Shown here in pieces: positions 1 to 6,106 of a DNA stretch of 33,661 nucleotides. A program made the translations under genes and the position numbers. Source of the stretch: Geobacter sp. (GTDB lineage: Bacteria > Desulfobacterota > Desulfuromonadia > Geobacterales > Pseudopelobacteraceae); contig VFJW01000107.1 of the NCBI GenBank assembly GCA_009885845.1, forward strand, positions 1 to 33,661, given 5' to 3'. Each line of letters opens with the position of its first letter. The first letter of the stretch is position 1. The notes under the pieces are model-generated. The model was not told where the DNA came from, searched no databases, and worked only from the letters and a program-made list of their open reading frames with translations.

Positions 1-2
1 CA

Positions 3-107
3 ATCGCAGGCGAAGGTTTCAAATCCCTTGCAGAAGGCGATAGAGTAACTTTTGAAGTAACAAAGGGTCCGAAAGGGCTTCAGGCCGCGAACGTAACAAG
101 AATTTAA
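3..107 (+). CDS. Cold-shock protein (CspA family), C-terminal end only
   Basis: This is the 3' end of a gene that begins before the window; 34 codons and a TAA stop remain. The residues [15 protein letters not shown], then [15 protein letters not shown], are the usual last third of a CspA-type OB-fold protein, including the EGD turn and the closing QAANV strand. Such proteins bind single-stranded RNA and DNA in the cytoplasm and act as RNA chaperones. The RNA-binding RNP1 and RNP2 motifs lie in the missing part. A strong terminator follows 24 bases after the stop, so this is the last gene of its transcript. The family is clear, but which paralogue it is cannot be told. Confidence 0.85.
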   Translation: MAGEGFKSLAEGDRVTFEVTKGPKGLQAANVTRI

Positions 108-130
108 GGTCTGCTTCATGCCAAAACCGA

Positions 131-161
131 AAACCCCGGAGAGTCTCCGGGGTTTTTTTTT
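131..161 (+). terminator. Rho-independent terminator after the cold-shock gene
   Basis: A perfect 8-bp GC-rich stem (CCCCGGAG at 134-141 pairing with CTCCGGGG at 145-152) with a three-base loop is followed directly by nine T residues. It sits 24 bases past the cold-shock stop codon. Confidence 0.93.
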
Positions 162-220
162 GATTTATTCGCCGCAGGAAAATATTCACCGGAATGAAAT
201 CCAATGCAAAATTCCAGGAA

Positions 221-547
221 TTACCGCCCCATCTTAAGAGACATCCCGGCGGTTGTCAGATAATAATATACGGAGTCAATAACGATCATCTGCAGGATGT
301 AGATTGCGGCAAAGGCGACCAGTGGTGACAGATCCAGCATGCCGGTGTCCGGCATATGCCGACGGATACGTCGTAATACCGGATCTGTAACACGAAAGAT
401 AAAATTAACAATCGGGTTATAGGGGTCAGCGTTTACCCATGAAACGACAACGCTGGCAAGCAGGACATATTTGTAAAGAGTCAGAAGACCACCGGTCAAT
501 TCGACCAGTTTAGCAAGTGCCAGAATTATATTTGCAAAGAAAACCAT
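221..547 (-). CDS. YggT-family membrane protein
   Basis: 108 aa, the usual length for a single-YGGT-domain protein. Hydrophobic segments at about residues 4-40 and 78-98 flank the family signature: SWVNADPYNPIVNFIFRVTD, followed by PVLRRIRRHMP. That is close to the typical W-x5-NP-x10-TDP-x-L-x2-R-R pattern. YggT proteins are inner-membrane proteins of poorly defined role, linked to cell division, osmotic tolerance or membrane-protein homeostasis in different bacteria. The ATG at 547 is the natural start, and the gene is divergent from the small membrane protein at 700. In many genomes yggT lies near proC or divIVA; neither is visible here. Confidence 0.9.
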   Translation of the reverse strand: MVFFANIILALAKLVELTGGLLTLYKYVLLASVVVSWVNADPYNPIVNFIFRVTDPVLRRIRRHMPDTGMLDLSPLVAFAAIYILQMIVIDSVYYYLTTAGMSLKMGR

Positions 548-617
548 TGATCTGCTCCCGAAGTGCGGGGTAAATTTCGGCCACTATGCCTTAACACTTT
601 GGTAAAGTCAAAACAGA

Positions 618-645
618 AACGGCTCCATTTTGCCCCGGAACCGTT
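618..645. other. Imperfect inverted repeat in the divergent intergenic region
   Basis: Arms AACGGCTCC (618-626) and GGAACCGTT (637-645) pair with one mismatch around a ten-base loop. It lies between yggT (minus) and the gene at 700 (plus). There is no T-run, so it is not a standard terminator; it could be an operator or an RNA hairpin in the leader of the plus-strand gene. Confidence 0.3.
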
Positions 646-699
646 CTTTCAAAATAGAGCATCGAAAAAATTGAGTGGCAGCAACAGAGGAAACAGATA

Positions 700-1020
700 A
701 TGAGCAAAAAACTGAAGGCCCTCCTCCTTTCAGCCCTGGTGCTGCCGGGACTCGGCCAGTTGTATCTCGGCCGTAAAATGGTCGGGGGAATCATTATAGT
801 ACTTGTCAACCTGGTGCTGTTGTTGGCACTGTTTGTACTGCTCCGGGGACTTTCACCGGTGATCGCTTCACAGATTTCCGGCGGAGCGATCAGCATAACG
901 CCATCCGAGGTGATGAAGGCGCTTGACGATACAACCGGATTTGGCAAAGCCGTTCTTGCGGGGTTTTTTCTGTTGTGGATGTTTTCTGTAGTTGACGTAC
1001 TCAGATGTAAAGAAAAGTGA
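700..1020 (+). CDS. Small TM2-like membrane protein
   Basis: 106 aa with hydrophobic stretches at about 6-20, 27-50 and 82-100, consistent with two or three membrane helices. The first segment carries PGLGQLYLGRK, the turn seen in TM2-type proteins (PG-x-GQ-x-Y-x-G), and the C-terminus is short, charged and presumably cytoplasmic. The ATG at 700 is preceded by a GAGG Shine-Dalgarno about nine bases upstream. It stands alone between yggT and fabH. No enzymatic motif is visible and its function is unknown; the TM2 link rests on the PGLGQLYLG turn only. Confidence 0.75.
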   Translation: MSKKLKALLLSALVLPGLGQLYLGRKMVGGIIIVLVNLVLLLALFVLLRGLSPVIASQISGGAISITPSEVMKALDDTTGFGKAVLAGFFLLWMFSVVDVLRCKEK

Positions 1021-1043
1021 TTGATTGTTGTCTTGCTCCGATC

Positions 1044-1073
1044 TTGACAAACGACGTTATTTTGTGAGATAAG
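1044..1073 (+). promoter_or_regulatory. Likely sigma-70 promoter for fabH
   Basis: A perfect TTGACA at 1044-1049 is followed after 18 bases by GATAAG (1068-1073, 4 of 6 to TATAAT). It lies 60 bases upstream of the fabH start, in the only intergenic gap before that gene. Confidence 0.45.
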
Positions 1074-1132
1074 TAAAAAACTTTATTTGAAATGAAATCC
1101 GGTCGTCCTGGACGAGCGGAATCGGGGAAACA

Positions 1133-2116
1133 ATGGTTATTTCAAAAATCATCGGAAGCGGCTCATGTCTGCCGGATCGGGTGATACCTAACAGTCATTT
1201 CGATTATCTGGTTGAAAATGCAGACGAGTGGATTTTCTCCCGCACCGGTATCCGCGAGCGTCGCTTTGCCCATGCCGACCAGGCTACCTCTGATCTGGCA
1301 ACTATTGCCGCAAAAAATGCGCTGGAAGCTGCCGGCATTGACCCCTCCGAAATCGACTGTATCGTTGTCGGCACCTCAACGCCTGACATGAGCCTTCCTT
1401 CAACCGGCTGTATTGTTCAGGAGAACATCGGGGCAAAGAATGCTTTTGCCTTTGACATTAACGCTGTCTGTTCAAGCTTTGTCTATGCGTTGGAAATAGC
1501 CGACAACTTTATCAAGTGTGGAAAATATAAAACCGTCATGGCCATAGGCGCCGACACCTACTCCAAAATTCTCGATTTCAATGACAAAAACAGTTGCCCG
1601 CTCTTCGGAGACGGTGCCGGAGCAGCAATTCTTCGCAGCGGCGGAAACACTACGAAGGGCATTCAGCATACCTACATGCGAAGCGACGGCAAAGGGTGGC
1701 CGCTGATTCAGGTACCCTCTTCCGGTTCGCGCAGTCCGGTTACTCCCGCTACGATTGAGGCCCGGGAAATTTATTTTCAGATGGCCGGTAAACAGGTGTA
1801 TGTATTTGCCACCGATGTTATTCCGGATATTATCAATACCCTCTGTGCGAAAGCCGGAATCACCCCGGCTGATCTGGATTATATTATTCCTCATCAGGCA
1901 AACGTACGCATGATTGACTTCATCTCCAAAAGGAGTGATTTCCCCAAGGAGCGCTTTCTGCTCAATCTTGACCGGTGCGGAAATACCTCGGCTGCTTCAG
2001 TGGCGCTGGTCCTGGACGAAAACCTGCGTAATGGCACTATCAAGCCGGGGCACCTCGTTCTGGCTATGGGTTTCGGCGGCGGCTTAACCTGGGGCGGATT
2101 GTTAATCAGGTTTTAA
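1133..2116 (+). CDS. fabH: 3-oxoacyl-ACP synthase III (KAS III)
   Basis: 327 aa, full length for the family. It would condense acetyl-CoA (or another acyl-CoA) with malonyl-ACP to start fatty-acid synthesis in the cytoplasm. The thiolase-fold catalytic triad is complete: Cys113 in AVCSS, His254 in IPHQAN and Asn284 in CGNTSAAS. The family signatures FSRTGIRERR near residue 35 and GFGGGLTWG near 313 are also present. The gene has its own promoter-like sequence and is not beside fabD, fabG or acpP, so it may be a second copy or serve a specialised acyl product. Its last 15 bases overlap the 3' end of the convergent methyltransferase gene. The enzyme class is certain; the substrate is not. Confidence 0.94.
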   Translation: MVISKIIGSGSCLPDRVIPNSHFDYLVENADEWIFSRTGIRERRFAHADQATSDLATIAAKNALEAAGIDPSEIDCIVVGTSTPDMSLPSTGCIVQENIGAKNAFAFDINAVCSSFVYALEIADNFIKCGKYKTVMAIGADTYSKILDFNDKNSCPLFGDGAGAAILRSGGNTTKGIQHTYMRSDGKGWPLIQVPSSGSRSPVTPATIEAREIYFQMAGKQVYVFATDVIPDIINTLCAKAGITPADLDYIIPHQANVRMIDFISKRSDFPKERFLLNLDRCGNTSAASVALVLDENLRNGTIKPGHLVLAMGFGGGLTWGGLLIRF

Positions 2117-3322
2117 TCCACCAAGACCGTCACCGGTTTCAACATACTTAAGTCCATGTGTTTCAAATATCGCCCGCAGAGTACTCTGCGGGTGTTTCTG
2201 TTTCCACCCTCCGTGAAAGCTATCGGTGGCCAGCAGAATGCCGCCTGGCGCCAGTAACTGCGTCAGATTACCCACCGCTTGATTCAGGTGGTTTTTTTCA
2301 TGGATAATCGGCCCACCGAGTAGGCCATTGCAGAGAATCAGATCAAAATGCCGGGAAGGTGGTGAATGTGCCAAAATATTCTGACAGCTGAAGCTGATGC
2401 ATCGGTCGTATCCCCGCAGAAAAACAGCAGAGGCCGCTTCCTTCAATACTTCTTCGCGGTGCCGGTCATGAGGAAATCGGCGATGAATGGCCGCCCAGAC
2501 CTCAAGCGGCTCTAAGGTCCAACCCTCAACGTGTATTTTTTCGATTGGCAGCCTCTTCTCTGACAGCAGGAGAGCAAGTCCGTAGATATCTTCGCCGATA
2601 CCGCACGCGGCGTCGAGGCATTGCAGTGACACGGATTTCCTGGTCGAAAGCCATTCACGGATAAATTGCTGCTGTCCAGGATAACGTCCGATCCGGCCAT
2701 AGAAGTGATCAGGTAAAAATGAGGCAAATAAAAATCGTATCAGCAGATCGTTGTCAGACAGTAATAAGTCCAGAAGCCTCGCCGGATTGGCGCTGAACTG
2801 GAATTGAGCCGGCAGGACTGCAAAGGTGTCGACCCAGCTCAACGCACCGTAAAAAGGGGAACTGGATAGATTTGGAGGATAGTTCAGTGCCGCAGAATAG
2901 AGGCGATTGAAGGTGGCTGTTAGCACGGATATCGGCAGATACAGTTCGCACTGGGTGCGGATTTCCGGGGTGATGATCAATCCCGGAGCGGGGAGCGGCG
3001 CAGGGCACGTTCGAGTATAGATGGAGAACAGTGAGTTTATGCGACGGATGTCGAGTTGAAAGCGGTTTCTGTCAACAGGGGTGAGCAGGGAGCCAAGAGT
3101 ATCGAATTCCAATTCCAGATCAAAGCGCCCTCTTCGTTGGCTCGTCTTCGGCTCCTCAACATACACCCTCTCTCTATCTCTCTCCCGGAGGGAGAGAGTA
3201 TACTGTCTCCCCTCTCCCTCCGGGAGAGGGGAGACAAAGGCCGGGTGAGGGCCTCGACACCTCAATCCTCGCCGCCTTGACTGCATCTTTGATTTGAAAT
3301 TGGTATAATTCGTTCCTGGCAT
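2102..3322 (-). CDS. CheR-like SAM-dependent methyltransferase with repeat-extended N-terminus
   Basis: 406 aa from the first ATG. Residues from about 230 onward form a class I methyltransferase domain: motif I is LDAACGIGEDIYGLALLL, a later segment reads FDLILCNGLLGG, and LLAPGGILLATDSFHG closes the fold. The order resembles the C-terminal half of CheR chemotaxis methyltransferases, but no chemotaxis gene is nearby and the substrate is unknown. It lies 9 bases downstream of mqnE, so it is probably co-transcribed; a role in quinone modification is possible but unproven. The first ~52 codons are low-complexity and include two perfect palindromes (3178-3235), so the repeat has either been translated into the protein or lies in the leader. 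A GTG at 3166 would give a 354-residue protein that starts after the repeat. Confidence 0.8.
   Translation of the reverse strand: MPGTNYTNFKSKMQSRRRGLRCRGPHPAFVSPLPEGEGRQYTLSLRERDRERVYVEEPKTSQRRGRFDLELEFDTLGSLLTPVDRNRFQLDIRRINSLFSIYTRTCPAPLPAPGLIITPEIRTQCELYLPISVLTATFNRLYSAALNYPPNLSSSPFYGALSWVDTFAVLPAQFQFSANPARLLDLLLSDNDLLIRFLFASFLPDHFYGRIGRYPGQQQFIREWLSTRKSVSLQCLDAACGIGEDIYGLALLLSEKRLPIEKIHVEGWTLEPLEVWAAIHRRFPHDRHREEVLKEAASAVFLRGYDRCISFSCQNILAHSPPSRHFDLILCNGLLGGPIIHEKNHLNQAVGNLTQLLAPGGILLATDSFHGGWKQKHPQSTLRAIFETHGLKYVETGDGLGGLKPD
3178..3235. repeat. Pair of perfect palindromes (REP/MITE-like) in the 5' part of a coding region
   Basis: Two stem-loops in tandem: 9-bp arms CTCTCTCCC/GGGAGAGAG with loop GGA at 3178-3198, and 14-bp arms GTCTCCCCTCTCCC/GGGAGAGGGGAGAC with loop TCC at 3205-3235. 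The CTCTCCC...GGGAGAG core followed by a GGGTGAGGG motif is the style of dispersed intergenic repeats found in many proteobacteria. Here it sits at the 5' end of the methyltransferase frame. Confidence 0.8.
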
Positions 3323-3331
3323 AAGACTGCA

Positions 3332-4411
3332 TCAGAAACTGCAAATCGGGTTGTACAGGGTGTCTCGCTCAACTGGGGTCTTTCCGGCTTTTCTGATCAG
3401 GCGGATGATGCCCTCTTTTGTCAGTGTTTGTGGGCTCTTGGCTCCGGCGCCATGACCGATTTTCTCCTCGATGACGGTGCCATCCAGATCATTGACGCCG
3501 AAGGCCAGCGAGACTTGGGCGATCTTTTCGCCCAACATGATCCAATAGGCTTTGATGTGGTGAAAGTTATCAAGAAAAATCCGTGCAATAGCCAATGTCT
3601 TGAGATCGTCAAGGCCGGACGTCCCCTTGATATCAAGTTTCAGATCGGAATTTTCAGTCTGAAACGCCAGTGGGATAAAGGCCTGAAATCCGCCGGTTTG
3701 ATCCTGCAGGTTTCGTAATATCTCCATGTGGGCTACCCGGTCGGCAACCGTTTCAACGTGGCCGTAGAGCATGGTGGCATTGGTCTTCAGGCCGGCCAGA
3801 TGTGCCAGGCGGATGATCTCCAGCCAGCGAGCCCCCGAAATCTTCTCCGGACAGATTTTCTGCCGAACCTCTTCAACCAGGATTTCGGCGCCGCCACCCG
3901 GCATGGAGCCGAGACCTGCGCTGATAAGGCGTTCAAATACCTGCTCGATAGTCAGGCCGGAAATACGGGAAAAGTATTCGATCTCCACGGCGGTGAAAGC
4001 TTTGATATGAAGTTTCGGTGCAGTGTGGCGGATGGCTCGCAGGGTTTCTTCATAGAACTCGAAGGCGAGGTCGGGGTGCAGCCCGCCGACGATATGAACT
4101 TCAGTGGCTCCTTCTCCCTCTGCTTCACGGGCCATTCTACAAATTTCATCCAACGCCAGGGTATAGGCACCATCATCGCCGGCAGTTCGCGAGAAGGCAC
4201 AAAATGCGCAGCGATTGACGCAGATGTTTGTTGGATTGATGTGGCGGTTGACGTTGAAAAAAACGTGAGGGCCGTTTGTCCGCTCGTTGACCAGCGCAGC
4301 CAGCTCGCCGATGCCGAACAGGTCGTTGGATTCAAACAGGAAGAGCGCTTCGTTCGGGGAGATGCGCTTACCGTCGTTGACTTTTTTCGAGATGGTTTTT
4401 AAGGTTATCAT
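3332..4411 (-). CDS. mqnE: Aminofutalosine synthase (radical SAM)
   Basis: 359 aa, full length. MqnE joins SAM and 3-[(1-carboxyvinyl)oxy]benzoate to form aminofutalosine in the alternative (futalosine) menaquinone pathway. The radical-SAM cluster motif CVNRCAFC supplies Cys64, Cys68 and Cys71. It sits in the MqnE-type context RHINPTNIC; MqnC proteins usually read RNINFTNVC. Also present are IVGGLHP near 109, PGGGAEI near 171, TNATMLYGH near 210 and FIPLAF near 245. The start is the ATG at 4409-4411. A methyltransferase gene follows 9 bases downstream on the same strand. Presence of MqnE implies menaquinone, the natural acceptor for the formate dehydrogenase encoded further along. Confusion with MqnC or CofH is possible but less likely. 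Confidence 0.9.
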   Translation of the reverse strand: MITLKTISKKVNDGKRISPNEALFLFESNDLFGIGELAALVNERTNGPHVFFNVNRHINPTNICVNRCAFCAFSRTAGDDGAYTLALDEICRMAREAEGEGATEVHIVGGLHPDLAFEFYEETLRAIRHTAPKLHIKAFTAVEIEYFSRISGLTIEQVFERLISAGLGSMPGGGAEILVEEVRQKICPEKISGARWLEIIRLAHLAGLKTNATMLYGHVETVADRVAHMEILRNLQDQTGGFQAFIPLAFQTENSDLKLDIKGTSGLDDLKTLAIARIFLDNFHHIKAYWIMLGEKIAQVSLAFGVNDLDGTVIEEKIGHGAGAKSPQTLTKEGIIRLIRKAGKTPVERDTLYNPICSF

Positions 4412-4466
4412 GCATGGAGTCTACGAAAAACGGGTGGTTAGTGCAAGGGGAAAAGGCCGGAAGCAA

Positions 4467-4544
4467 TCAGGCGGCAAGTTTCAGCTCTTCCCGTGTTATC
4501 AGGCCCAATACTTCCTCGATCGGTTTTTCAGGAGAGAGTTGTTT
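4467..4544 (-). pseudogene. Remnant of a BrnA-type antitoxin C-terminus
   Basis: Reading the minus strand from 4544 gives KQLSPEKPIEEVLGLITREE then LKLAA and a TGA stop. This matches the last 25 residues of the intact BrnA-type antitoxin at 28279-28542 (KQLSPERPIAEVLRQVIREE, LKLAA) with only five or so differences. Immediately upstream in frame is a TAA stop, and no antitoxin-like sequence is recognisable before it, so only the tail survives. It lies between mqnE and selC, among other debris. Identification rests on the match to the paralogue in this same window. Confidence 0.75.
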
Positions 4545-4654
4545 TTATGATTCCTGAGTTGCGCCGGAAATATGTGTTGTGATTATGCACACCTGTCGTA
4601 AGGCCACCTAAACAATGCTGTCAAAATAGTAGGAAATTTATTCGGAAATTAGCC

Positions 4655-4693
4655 TACATGACAGTTTACATGACAATCGGCCTTTACATGACA
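4655..4693. repeat. Three direct copies of TACATGACA
   Basis: The nonamer TACATGACA occurs at 4655-4663, 4667-4675 and 4685-4693, just past the 3' side of selC. Spaced short repeats like these are common at the ends of some insertion sequences and in regulator-binding regions. No transposase is left beside it, so a worn transposon end is only a guess. Confidence 0.5.
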
Positions 4694-4745
4694 GGCACAC
4701 AAAAAACAGGGACTCGGCAATATCACCTAAGTACCTGTAATTAAT

Positions 4746-4843
4746 TGGCGGAAGTACATGGGAATCGAACCCACCGAGCGAATTTCTCATCCACCCCACC
4801 GGTTTTGAAGACCGGGCAGCCCTCCAGCGACTGACGTACTTCC
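4746..4843 (-). tRNA. selC: Selenocysteine tRNA, anticodon UCA
   Basis: The minus strand folds into an unusually long tRNA: an 8-bp acceptor stem (GGAAGTAC with GTACTTCC), a long variable arm, and an anticodon loop reading CTTCAAA with anticodon UCA, which decodes UGA. The T loop GGTTCGATTCC is standard. Discriminator G and an encoded CCA follow at 4746-4749. The 8-bp acceptor and extra-long variable arm separate tRNA-Sec from an ordinary suppressor tRNA. It works with SelA and SelB, encoded about 8-10 kb away on the other strand, to place selenocysteine at the two UGA codons in the formate dehydrogenase and DsbA-like genes. Confidence 0.96.
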
Positions 4844-5176
4844 ATGAGCGACTGCACAGCGGTAGTGCAGCAAATTATTCCAAGTGAAACAAACCTGTGT
4901 ATTCAACGGTATTTATACATTGTGGTTTCGATCCGTACAAGGGATTTTTAGGTAATCAGCACGTCAGATTTCTCGACCCCGCTCTTTTTCGTTCCTGGAA
5001 AGGCGCATTTCAAGTGGCATGCTGATGTGAATCTGCCTCAATGGGTGCCGATCAAGCCTTGAATGGTGACTGAAATGAAGTAGCCGGAAGAAATTCTCCT
5101 CGCTTCACCGGAATGATATTGAACCCGCAGTAATTGTTTGTTATCTTCACAAACAGTAATTATATGTTGTTCTTCT
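4844..5176. other. Intergenic stretch with no recognisable gene
   Basis: I see no credible coding region here. A short inverted repeat (CTGCAC/GTGCAG) lies at about 4853-4868, just upstream of selC on its own strand. The selC promoter should lie here too, but no convincing -35/-10 pair stands out. The right-hand part may be further decayed sequence of the GGDEF pseudogene that follows. Confidence 0.5.
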
Positions 5177-5550
5177 TCCCATAAGCGACACTCATGGCCA
5201 CCAGGTTGGCGACCAGGTTCTTCAAGATGTGGGCTCTATTTTATCGCAACGACCCGGGATTCAAACAGTGTGGGGAGACATGGCGGCGAGTTTATCGTCT
5301 TCTTTTTCGATGCAGATACTGAAACCCTTCGTCACACAGCCGAAAAGATCTGTGCGGCAATTGAATAGGTATGGCACCTCTGATTCCTGTAACAATAAAT
5401 GTCGGCATTGCGTGCGCTGTCTTTTCCGGAGATGTTGACCAAGAGCTGGCCGACCTGATATATTGAGTTGATGCCAGACTTTATCTTGCCAAAACTACCG
5501 GCAAAAAACAGTTTTATGGCTGCCAAAGTGTAATTTTCTTTGTGCGTTGA
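5177..5550 (+). pseudogene. Decayed GGDEF (diguanylate cyclase) domain
   Basis: Pieces of a GGDEF domain appear in order but in different frames. First is SDTHGHQVGDQVLQDVGSIL (the region before the active site), then after a frameshift RHGGEFIVFFFDADTETL with HTAEKICAAIE, then a TAG stop. After a further shift comes VTINVGIAC, then ARLYLAKTTGKKQFYG after an in-frame TGA. The catalytic GG(D/E)EF motif is reduced to GGEF, missing one residue. With two or more frameshifts and two stops it cannot make a working cyclase. The in-frame TGA is not a selenocysteine site, because the frame is already broken. It lies just upstream of the ferritin-like gene, whose expression it probably does not affect. 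Confidence 0.85.
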
Positions 5551-5582
5551 GCGGGAAGACTACAGACATTGTGAGGGATTAT

Positions 5583-6041
5583 ATGATAGTATCCGTTTTT
5601 CTGGATAGTTGCGCTGCAATTGAGAACCTGGTTGGGCAGATCTATACCATCTTTATGGAACAGCAGGCAGCATCACCTCAACTTGCCGCTCTTTGGCGAA
5701 AAACTGTCAGCGAAGAGCAGAATCATGAGCAGCAATTTCTGCTGGCAAAACGGTTGTCCAGTTCAATAAATACCAAACCGGAAGTATTTACAAAAAGACT
5801 GGAAAAACTTACCGAAGATCTAAGCCGCTGTAAAGTGCAAATTGAAGCCACCAGTGTATCTCCGGCGGAATCGCTTCATCTTGCCATTAAAATTGAGGAA
5901 AATCTGGCAGAGTTTCACTTAAACCACGTTCGGTTATTTTATGATGAATCATTGAACATGCTCTTCGAATCGATGATGCTTGCCGACAATGAACACATTG
6001 AGGCTCTTAAAAGAGAGCTGATTTCACTTCAAAATGATTGA
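5583..6041 (+). CDS. Ferritin-like (rubrerythrin-type) di-iron protein
   Basis: 152 aa from the ATG at 5583, chosen because GAGGG lies about six bases before it; an in-frame TTG at 5547 has no such site. The protein is all-helical, with carboxylate and histidine ligands spaced as in a four-helix ferritin-like bundle: AAIENLVGQIY (helix 1), SEEQNHEQQF (helix 2, an ExxH pair), IEENLAEFHL (helix 3) and ADNEHIEAL (helix 4, ExxH-like). Such proteins bind two irons and often reduce peroxide or store iron. No rubredoxin domain is present. The gene has no close partner and is convergent with the sensor kinase that follows. Specific activity is unknown. Confidence 0.7.
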   Translation: MIVSVFLDSCAAIENLVGQIYTIFMEQQAASPQLAALWRKTVSEEQNHEQQFLLAKRLSSSINTKPEVFTKRLEKLTEDLSRCKVQIEATSVSPAESLHLAIKIEENLAEFHLNHVRLFYDESLNMLFESMMLADNEHIEALKRELISLQND

Positions 6042-6106
6042 AAATAATTTTTTAGCGGAATTATTCCCCGTTCAATTTGTTATTTCGATCTGTAAGGGTC
6101 CGTTGC

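Noticed and set aside
3728-4402. A 224-codon plus-strand frame opposite mqnE.
   Set aside because: No ribosome site or recognisable domain, and the radical-SAM gene on the other strand explains the region.
4655-4693. TACATGACA repeats considered as a CRISPR array.
   Set aside because: Repeats are only nine bases with 3-9 base gaps, and there are no spacers or cas genes.
5449-5475. In-frame TGA in the GGDEF remnant considered as another selenocysteine codon.
   Set aside because: The gene also has a TAG stop and frameshifts, and the TGA is not at a catalytic cysteine or followed by a clear hairpin.
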